Assembly (NCBI GenBank): GCA_947445425.1
Contig: CANFFA010000220.1
Location: 1-5,055, forward strand
Direction of reading: 5' to 3'
Length of the DNA stretch: 5,055 nucleotides
DNA from: Paludibacteraceae bacterium
Lineage (GTDB): Bacteria > Bacteroidota > Bacteroidia > Bacteroidales > Paludibacteraceae
This document shows, piece after piece, positions 1-5,055 of the stretch. Made by a program: the position numbers and the translations under genes. The notes under the pieces are model-generated. The model was not told where the DNA came from. It did no database searches and saw only the letters and a list, made by a program, of their open reading frames with translations. Numbering within the stretch: the first letter of the stretch is position 1; the number at the start of each line of letters is the position of its first letter.

Positions 1-419
1 GCCCCTTGAGCCATTTGAGGTGCGCCCTCCATGGCACAGAACAAGATGGTAGGAATACTTCGAATGCCGAATGCGCTGGCCAATTCTGGTTCTGCTTCCG
101 TGTCGATTTTATATATATAAATCTGACCGTTGTATTCCTTGGCTAAATCCTCCAGTATGGGTGCTATTGTTTTACAAGGACCACACCATGATGCGTAGAA
201 GTCAATAATACAGGGTTTGTCGCCCAAATATTTCCACTCATTTGGATTGGCTTCGTAGTTGGCTACTTTGGATAAAAATTCTGCTTTTGTTAAATGAATG
301 GTTCCCATTTTCGTTTCTGTTTTAGCTGGTTGTTCGTTTATTTTTGTCTCTTTTTTATTGGCATTGCAAGCGGAAAGAATTACTACGAGGAGTAGATTCG
401 TTAAAATTAGTTTTCTCAT
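1..419 (-). CDS. Thioredoxin-fold lipoprotein, 3' end cut by window edge
   Basis: This gene encodes a thiol-disulfide oxidoreductase of the thioredoxin family, probably anchored to a membrane and facing the periplasm. The 139 visible residues begin with a short basic start (MRKL), a hydrophobic stretch at about residues 4-16 and a lipobox L15-S-A-C18, so C18 should be the lipidated cysteine. A Lys/Glu/Thr-rich linker (20-38) follows. The thioredoxin domain then starts near residue 45, with the active site WCGPC (C79, C82) after the strand IIDFYAS and the cis-proline loop SIPT (P123). The missing end should be only the last strand and helix, roughly 15-25 residues by family length. Asn at +2 and the lack of an acidic cluster after the lipidated Cys do not suggest surface export. 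The start at 419 is chosen because it gives the complete signal peptide; M38 (ATG at 308) would give a soluble cytoplasmic form and is less likely. The gene lies 6 bases after the stop of the rhodanese remnant, and the same promoter (580-611) probably drives it. The physiological substrate cannot be told. Confidence 0.93.
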   Translation of the reverse strand, partial: MRKLILTNLLLVVILSACNANKKETKINEQPAKTETKMGTIHLTKAEFLSKVANYEANPNEWKYLGDKPCIIDFYASWCGPCKTIAPILEDLAKEYNGQIYIYKIDTEAEPELASAFGIRSIPTILFCAMEGAPQMAQG

Positions 420-425
420 CTTTTT

Positions 426-593
426 CTATTTTTGTATTGGTAAATTATTTGCTTCCCAGCCCGAAAATCCATCCATCATTTGATAAATGGAACTAAAGCC
501 ACTCTTTTCCATATCTTCCACCGCTAGACTGCTTCTATGGTTGGTGCGACAATGGACTATGTATTTTTGTTTGACACTGCAAAGATAATATAT
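426..593 (-). pseudogene. Rhodanese-like domain remnant, N-terminal half missing
   Basis: The 55-codon open frame encodes the second half of a rhodanese (sulfurtransferase-like) domain. It holds the strand KYIVHC leading into the active-site loop C15-R-T-N-H-R20-S, the helix SSLAVEDMEKSGF, the strand SIYQM, and the family's closing motif DGFSGWEANNLPI before a TAG stop at 426-428. An in-frame TAA (594-596) lies directly upstream, and no ATG, GTG or TTG codon precedes the catalytic Cys; the first GTG and ATG come after it. The family's usual length is about 100 residues, and the front half with its DVR...E...GHI motif is absent. The loop has Asn where most rhodaneses have Gly (CRxGxR). A promoter -7 box overlaps the upstream edge of the remnant. 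I infer a decayed gene now serving as leader for the thioredoxin gene. A sequencing or assembly deletion, or a rare start codon, cannot be excluded. Confidence 0.8.
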
Positions 594-611
594 TTATGGT
601 TAAATTACAAT
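580..611 (-). promoter_or_regulatory. Bacteroidota-type promoter for the thioredoxin transcript
   Basis: Read on the minus strand, ATTG (611-608) is followed by 20 bases and then TATCTTTG (587-580), continuing GCAG. This matches the known Bacteroidota primary-sigma pattern of a TTTG/TTG -33 element and a TAnnTTTG -7 box about 19-20 bases apart. Transcription would start at about 572-576, inside the rhodanese remnant, giving the thioredoxin gene a leader of about 155 bases. The -7 box covers the first codons of the remnant frame. Confidence 0.7.
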
Positions 612-704
612 AGTATCACCATTTAAATTATTATAATATCACTTTTATTTTTAATTTATATGTATTACTATTGAATATCATTCGTTTGTGTTTATAGAAT
701 GAAA

Positions 705-734
705 AAGCCTTGGTTGAAATTTCAACCAAGGCTT
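705..734 (-). terminator. Rho-independent terminator of the SNF2-family gene
   Basis: A perfect inverted repeat with two 15-base arms (705-719 and 720-734) and no spacer would fold into a stem of about 13 pairs with an AATT loop. On the minus strand the stem ends in AAGGCTT and continues as TTTCATTC, so five T residues form the expected tail. It starts 19 bases after the TAA stop of the SNF2-family gene (754-756). On the plus strand the hairpin is followed by CAAGTATT, which is a poor tail, and no plus-strand gene points at it. It separates the helicase transcript from the thioredoxin promoter. Confidence 0.85.
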
Positions 735-753
735 CAAGTATTAAAAAATAGAA

Positions 754-3700
754 TTAAAATCCTTCTTGAATCAAGGAGACCAACTCATTCATTGACATTC
801 TTGCAGATTGGTCACTACCTTCAAGTAGTGAATCCGCCAAGTCACGCTTGGTATTGTGCAATTGAATAATTTTCTCCTCTATCGTATTTTCTGCCACCAA
901 ACGGTAAATGGTGACTGGACGGGTTTGCCCAATCCGGTGCGCACGGTCAGAAGCTTGGTCCTCAATGGCTGGATTCCACCAGGGATCGAGGTGAATGACA
1001 TAATCGGCTGCCGTTAGGTTCAATCCCAATCCACCCGCCTTTAGGCTGATTAAGAAGAGTTCGCCTTCACCACCTTGGAACTTCTTCACGCTTTTTTCAC
1101 GCTCCGGAATCGGTGTCGAACCGTCTAGGTATTGGTACTTAATTCCTTTCTTGTCTAAGGCTGCCCGCATCAGACTCAGGTGTTTTACGAACTGACTAAA
1201 TACCAAAGCTCTGTGCTTGTTTTCTATCAATTCATCTACAATTTCTAAAAAGGCTGCCATTTTTGACGATGGAATGTCAATGTTTGCATCCACCAAAGCA
1301 GGGTTACAACTGGCTTGTCGCAACTTGGTGATTTCTGCCAATACTTGTAAATGCTTGGTGCCTTGATTCCCCTCACTCGATTCTAGGTTCAGCAATGCTT
1401 GACGGCGCAAAGCTTCATAGTAAGCCATTTCTGCCTCGGATAGCTGTATTTTTTTGACGATTTCCGTTTTGGCTGGCAATTCATCCAATACAGCTGATTT
1501 AGTGCGGCGAAGGATGAAAGGAGCAATTAATTTACGCAAATACTTTCTTGCATGCTCATGGTCCGGTTTCACGAAAGTGTCATTGAAGTGCTGCATGGTG
1601 CCTAACAGACCAGGGTTTACGAAGTTGAACAGGTTCCAAATCTCTCCCAAGTGGTTTTGCAAAGGTGTTCCTGTCAGTGCTACACGGAAGGAGGCTTTCA
1701 ATTGCATGGTGACTTTGGAGGTTTTTGTAGCGAAGTTTTTAATCACATGTGCCTCGTCCAAAACAATGGTGCCAAATTCCTTTTCAACGAAGAGTTTCTC
1801 TTCCGATTGGATGAGTCCATAGCTGGTAATCAATAGATCACCTGCTTCTAAGCTCTCCATCGTTTGCGCCCGATTCGCTGTTCCCAAAGTTTTTATAGTA
1901 AGGCTAGGAGCAAAGCGCTGTGCTTCCGAAATCCAATTGCCCAATACCGAAACAGGACAAACTACCATGGATGGTCCAGCGCTTGAACGGTGTAGCAAAA
2001 TGGTCAAGGTTTGAATGGTTTTTCCCAATCCCATGTCATCAGCCAAACAAGCGCCCCCTTCCCATTCTGCCAATCGAGCCATCCACCTAAAACCCTCTTC
2101 TTGATAAGGTCGTAGTTCGGCCTGCAGGGTGGATGGTATTTTTACTTCTTCCACCTCTATTTTATCTACTCGTTGGCGGAATTCTTTCCATGCTTTGTCG
2201 GTCTTTAGGTTTTCTACATCTTCAAAAAAGTCCCCCAAGGCAACGGATGCAAATTTATTCATCTGCAATCCATCTTTTCCTTTGGTAGTATAAGTATAAA
2301 GTTCTTCCAAGCGCTTCTTCATCTCAGCACTTAATGCCAAGAACTCACCATCTTTTAGTTCTATAAATCTATCATGACTTTTCGCTACCAAAGCCATCAA
2401 TTGTTGCAGGCTTAGAACCGTATCTTCGTTTACCTTCAATTCGCCGTCCAATTCAAACCAATTGGCTTTACTCTTGATGCGCATGTTTAGGTTTCCGAAA
2501 TTAGCAGTCCCACGTATTTTAAATCGTTCTCCTTCTGGCCATTCTACTACGCAATGATCTTTGTGATTCGCAATTACATCTAATAAGTGTAAAGAATCCA
2601 AGGGCTCATCAAATGCTATCAAATCATCCGATAGATCTATACTCTCTAAGGCTTGAAGATCATTCATCAAGCTGTTTGAAATTTCAGCCTCTTTTTTCAA
2701 ATCCCGTTTTACCTGCACTTGACTTCCATTTTCATTGGCAATCAATACTTTTCCACCCACGCCTGGTTTACAATAAGGAGGATGTGAACCAAAAGGTTTA
2801 GCGAAGATCTCTGCTTTTAAACCAGTACCAAATGGAAGTAGCTGTACTCGCAAACGATGGTCTGTCGCTACGGTTTTGATTTTACTGTTCTCTTGATTGG
2901 TTGAAAGTAAATCGGTATGAATGGTGGCATGTTTACTGATACCGCCCAATATCTGCGTTAATTTCTCCTTGCCTTTTTCTGGTACTACGATGTTCTGAGT
3001 CGACAATACCTTTATCAATTCAAGTTGTTGTAGCGTTAAATCGTATATTTTGTAGCGAGTGTTGGTCTCTTTTTCTATATATATCCGCTCAGTACTGTTT
3101 TTTACATCCACTTGCATTTTGTAGTTTCCTCCTGACTTTACTACCTTCACTTCTGGTTGAGCAGCAATGAATTCCACAGGAATCTCTTTTCCCCCCAATA
3201 AAAAGATAAAGGGGTGACCGATTAATTCTACAATCACCCGCTCGTTAAATTCGTAATAATTGCCGTCGTAATAGTTATTGTAATGCTTGAGGGTTTTGGA
3301 GATGCGCAAATCTTGCTCCGTCATACCAGGTGTTTTGGCTTCAAAGAAAGTTTTCAAAGCAATATTTCGTCCCGCACTCCATAGGCCTTTTGCACTACGA
3401 GTCTGGGAAGTAGGTTGAATGCTGTTTGATCTTGGATCAAAGTAATAGATTACCCTTGAAGAATTTTCCTTATCCTTTGAAGATTTACCGGCTTTGTCAT
3501 TCCCCAAATTTATCAAGGCGGTTAATGATTTTTCCCAATCTTCCTGTCGGGATATTTGCGAGAAAATAGGAGCATAATTCATCATCCCTTCAAGTTCGTT
3601 GTAGAGCTCAATACAATTTGAAGTATTGAACCATACCTTCATGGCATAAGCCGCTTCATACGCTAAAATTAAATTACCACTTTTTTTAGCAGTATTTACC

Positions 3701-4821
3701 AACAGAATCATGGCCTTTTGTACTGCCAAAGGTGGTTTTACATCGGAAAGATAGCAGATGCAGACAAACATCAATGACTTGAAATCGTTGTTTTCCAATT
3801 TAATATAGGCAAACATGCTGTCTGTTGCCGATTTGACTGCCGAGCTATAATTTAAGAAATTATCAGCCACCGTTTTCAAATAGTAATCGAAAATGGAATA
3901 GCTGTTTTTTTCAAGACCTTTCACCATTTTTTGAAAACGAGCTGCCGCCACTTCTTGCTCTATGCATAAAAGAAGCGATAGGTAATAAATGGAATGATAA
4001 GGACTGGTTGGGAATTGGGTGTTTTTGAAAATAGTTCTTTCTAGTTTCAGCGCTTTTTCAAAATAATTGAATGATGCGATTAAGTCGCCCTTTGTAAAAT
4101 AGAAAATGGCCTGACTGTATAATAAATCATCTGGGTCCAATTGATCCGTAGCTTGGTCAAATTTACCTTGATAAAATTTCACATTGCCCTCGTTGAAAGG
4201 TAATTTATTTTTTTGATCGATAATTGCATTCACCTTATCGGCCAAAACTTGAATTTCGGAGATTGGCAGAAGTTCATTTATACCAATCTGAACTTTTTTC
4301 TGAAAGAGTATGGCGAGAATGTCAAAGTTAATTTTAGGAATAACTTCAAAATATACTGGATAATCAAAAACCTTAGAAATACCGCTCATGTTTCTGAACT
4401 CATACTGCTCTAAGAGAACCTTCTGTGCTGCATTTAAACCTTTCTCGTCGTGCAACAAACAATACAAAAAATCTCGAAAATAGACAATTATATCCGAATG
4501 TAAATAACCACTCCTTTGCCTAACGGACTCCTCCCATATTTTTTTAAACTCTTTAAGCTCAGGGAAAATATAGGTCATGAAGGCTATACTCACCTTATAT
4601 TGACCACCATAATAGTATCGCTCTGGTTTCTCAAATAATTTATGGCGAACCGCTTCTGATAGAAAAATAGCGAAATCTTTTTGCGTCAACGTTCCTTTTC
4701 CAGGTACTATAGAGGCAATGTCACCCGCATTGCTAAAGTTTGCTTTTAAAGCAGCAGCTTGCAGTACGAGTTGTTCTGTTTTTGGTAAACGATTATAGTA
4801 ATCTAATTGATATTTTTCCAT
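754..4821 (-). CDS. SNF2/Rad54-family DEAD/DEAH-box ATPase (large, about 1355 aa)
   Basis: This gene encodes a superfamily 2 SNF2-type ATPase, expected to translocate on double-stranded DNA in the cytoplasm and remodel or clear bound proteins. In numbering from the ATG at 4821, the core occupies about 900-1330. It shows the Q-like motif LRPYQEEGF (903-911), Walker A DDMGLGKT (928-935), motif Ia VVCPVSVLGNW (953-963), DEAH (1022-1025), LTGTP (1049-1053), LVFSQF (1206-1211), DGSTP (1233-1237), SLKAGGLGLNL (1259-1269), DPWWNP (1279-1284) and DRAHRIGQ (1292-1299). No key residue is lost, so the enzyme should be active. Just before it, about 780-845 (WFELDGEL...FIELKDGEFLAL), lies the region typical of bacterial SNF2-associated domains. 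A TPR-like repeat (YSQAIFYFTKGD...FEKALKL, about 235-260) sits in an alpha-helical stretch to about 410. The first 90 residues may be a winged helix (inference). No SWIM zinc finger or nuclease domain is seen. The start is the ATG, not the TTG nine codons upstream, because that TTG is part of the -7 box. The gene appears monocistronic, with its own promoter and terminator. Its biological role is unknown; repair, transcription recycling and defence are all possible. Confidence 0.95.
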   Translation of the reverse strand: MEKYQLDYYNRLPKTEQLVLQAAALKANFSNAGDIASIVPGKGTLTQKDFAIFLSEAVRHKLFEKPERYYYGGQYKVSIAFMTYIFPELKEFKKIWEESVRQRSGYLHSDIIVYFRDFLYCLLHDEKGLNAAQKVLLEQYEFRNMSGISKVFDYPVYFEVIPKINFDILAILFQKKVQIGINELLPISEIQVLADKVNAIIDQKNKLPFNEGNVKFYQGKFDQATDQLDPDDLLYSQAIFYFTKGDLIASFNYFEKALKLERTIFKNTQFPTSPYHSIYYLSLLLCIEQEVAAARFQKMVKGLEKNSYSIFDYYLKTVADNFLNYSSAVKSATDSMFAYIKLENNDFKSLMFVCICYLSDVKPPLAVQKAMILLVNTAKKSGNLILAYEAAYAMKVWFNTSNCIELYNELEGMMNYAPIFSQISRQEDWEKSLTALINLGNDKAGKSSKDKENSSRVIYYFDPRSNSIQPTSQTRSAKGLWSAGRNIALKTFFEAKTPGMTEQDLRISKTLKHYNNYYDGNYYEFNERVIVELIGHPFIFLLGGKEIPVEFIAAQPEVKVVKSGGNYKMQVDVKNSTERIYIEKETNTRYKIYDLTLQQLELIKVLSTQNIVVPEKGKEKLTQILGGISKHATIHTDLLSTNQENSKIKTVATDHRLRVQLLPFGTGLKAEIFAKPFGSHPPYCKPGVGGKVLIANENGSQVQVKRDLKKEAEISNSLMNDLQALESIDLSDDLIAFDEPLDSLHLLDVIANHKDHCVVEWPEGERFKIRGTANFGNLNMRIKSKANWFELDGELKVNEDTVLSLQQLMALVAKSHDRFIELKDGEFLALSAEMKKRLEELYTYTTKGKDGLQMNKFASVALGDFFEDVENLKTDKAWKEFRQRVDKIEVEEVKIPSTLQAELRPYQEEGFRWMARLAEWEGGACLADDMGLGKTIQTLTILLHRSSAGPSMVVCPVSVLGNWISEAQRFAPSLTIKTLGTANRAQTMESLEAGDLLITSYGLIQSEEKLFVEKEFGTIVLDEAHVIKNFATKTSKVTMQLKASFRVALTGTPLQNHLGEIWNLFNFVNPGLLGTMQHFNDTFVKPDHEHARKYLRKLIAPFILRRTKSAVLDELPAKTEIVKKIQLSEAEMAYYEALRRQALLNLESSEGNQGTKHLQVLAEITKLRQASCNPALVDANIDIPSSKMAAFLEIVDELIENKHRALVFSQFVKHLSLMRAALDKKGIKYQYLDGSTPIPEREKSVKKFQGGEGELFLISLKAGGLGLNLTAADYVIHLDPWWNPAIEDQASDRAHRIGQTRPVTIYRLVAENTIEEKIIQLHNTKRDLADSLLEGSDQSARMSMNELVSLIQEGF

Positions 4822-4845
4822 GAATGTTGTGGTTTGTTCAGGCTG

Positions 4846-4877
4846 CAAAAATAGTCATTTTGAATTGTTTAGGCAAT
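4846..4877 (-). promoter_or_regulatory. Bacteroidota-type promoter of the SNF2-family gene
   Basis: On the minus strand, ATTG (4877-4874) is followed by 20 bases and TATTTTTG (4853-4846), continuing CAG. The element sequence and spacing are the same as in the promoter at 580-611 except for one base of the -7 box. A transcript would begin at about 4838-4842 and reach the ATG at 4821 after about 20 bases of A/C-rich leader (for example AACAAACCACAACATTC) that has no Shine-Dalgarno. This is the main argument for the ATG start. The site lies 45 bases downstream of the stop of the transposase fragment. Confidence 0.72.
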
Positions 4878-4921
4878 AGAATTTTTAACTAATGCAATGG
4901 GCTTTGATAGCTAAGTAATGG

Positions 4922-5055
4922 CTAGAATATAATGTCGTATTTTTTACCGTAATTGGCCAGTATGTTTGTTATACTACTTTTGAGGTTTTGAAAGCATAGA
5001 TATGCGTTAAAAGGTATCCATTGATACTTTACTCTTTTCCACAATATCTCAATAA
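4922..5055 (-). CDS. IS630-family transposase, C-terminal end (5' part outside window)
   Basis: An open frame entering from the right edge gives 43 complete residues and a TAG stop at 4922-4924. It starts IEILWKRVKYQW and continues with PFNAYLCF, then NILANYGKKYDIIF. From family knowledge this matches the end of IS630-type DDE transposases, in which the third catalytic acid lies in an (N)xIExLW motif followed by a basic helix, a K-Y-E/Q-W step and a closing ILxxxGxKYxIxF block. E2 of the fragment (codon 5048-5050) would be that catalytic Glu. IS630 elements cut and paste into TA dinucleotides. The stop matches the family's usual C-terminus, so this end is not truncated. The rest of the gene, including the first two Asp residues, lies outside the window, so it cannot be said whether the element is intact. 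The terminal inverted repeat should lie between the stop and roughly the SNF2 promoter, but it cannot be located without the other end. The recognition rests on a short stretch from memory of the family. Confidence 0.75.
   Translation of the reverse strand, partial: IEILWKRVKYQWIPFNAYLCFQNLKSSITNILANYGKKYDIIF

Noticed and set aside
110..120. Alternating TA tract (atatatataa)
   Set aside because: It falls inside the thioredoxin gene and encodes the strand IYIYK; no regulatory meaning is needed.
298..483. Plus-strand open frame with a hydrophobic start, opposite the thioredoxin and rhodanese genes
   Set aside because: It is antisense to the thioredoxin signal peptide and the rhodanese remnant, both recognised by clear motifs. 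Its hydrophobicity is the complement of A-rich codons.
608..673. Inverted repeat CAATAGTA (608-615) and TACTATTG (666-673) flanking the -33 element, as a possible operator
   Set aside because: The arms are only 8 bases long in a spacer of very high AT content and 50 bases apart, so chance is a sufficient explanation.
705..734. The palindrome as a bidirectional terminator
   Set aside because: The plus-strand side has no T run after the stem, and no plus-strand gene runs into it.
1454..1836. Two overlapping plus-strand open frames opposite the SNF2 helicase core
   Set aside because: They are antisense to conserved helicase motifs, have no promoter or leader of their own, and resemble no family.
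2613..2801. Plus-strand open frame inside the SNF2 gene
   Set aside because: It is a shadow of the minus-strand coding sequence with no recognisable domain.
3753..3765. Cys-x-Cys pair in the SNF2 N-terminal half as part of a SWIM zinc finger
   Set aside because: The pair lies in a hydrophobic helix (FVCICYL) and no Cys-x-His follows at the required distance.
4213..4413. Plus-strand open frame opposite the N-terminal part of the SNF2 gene
   Set aside because: It is antisense to a continuous coding frame, with no promoter and no known motif.
754..4848. SNF2-family gene as part of a multi-gene defence island
   Set aside because: The neighbours seen are a transposase end, a rhodanese remnant and a thioredoxin. 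No nuclease, methylase or other defence partner is in the window.

Overview
The window most likely comes from a member of the Bacteroidota (Flavobacteriia, Cytophagia or Sphingobacteriia type). The evidence is two promoter-like sites with the phylum's TAnnTTTG -7 box and a TTG -33 element, AT-rich spacers, A-rich leaders without a clear Shine-Dalgarno, and a lipoprotein-type thioredoxin. This assignment is an inference from style, not from a marker gene. All recognisable genes lie on the minus strand, so the window reads from right to left.

Right edge (4922-5055): the last 43 codons of an IS630-type DDE transposase, cut by the window end. A short spacer follows, with a good promoter at 4846-4877. 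Centre (754-4821): one very large intact gene for a SNF2/Rad54-family DEAD/DEAH-box ATPase of about 1355 residues. It has a full C-terminal helicase core and a long N-terminal half containing a TPR-like helical region. A near-perfect palindrome at 705-734 followed by a T run terminates it.

Left part: an AT-rich spacer (about 612-704) and a second promoter at 580-611. Directly on that promoter lies a 55-codon remnant of a rhodanese-like domain (426-593) that has lost its N-terminal half and any usual start codon. Six bases later begins a thioredoxin-fold lipoprotein gene (419 down to 1), cut by the left edge. The promoter probably serves the thioredoxin, with the rhodanese remnant as its roughly 155-base leader.

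The genes do not form one obvious pathway. The thioredoxin and rhodanese remnant both belong to thiol/sulfur chemistry in the cell envelope. The SNF2 protein is a separate, probably single-gene DNA-translocase unit next to a mobile element. No nuclease, methylase or other defence partner is visible, so I cannot claim a new defence system. The most useful observations are the start correction of the SNF2 gene, the promoter on the rhodanese break point, and the insertion sequence end just upstream of the SNF2 promoter.
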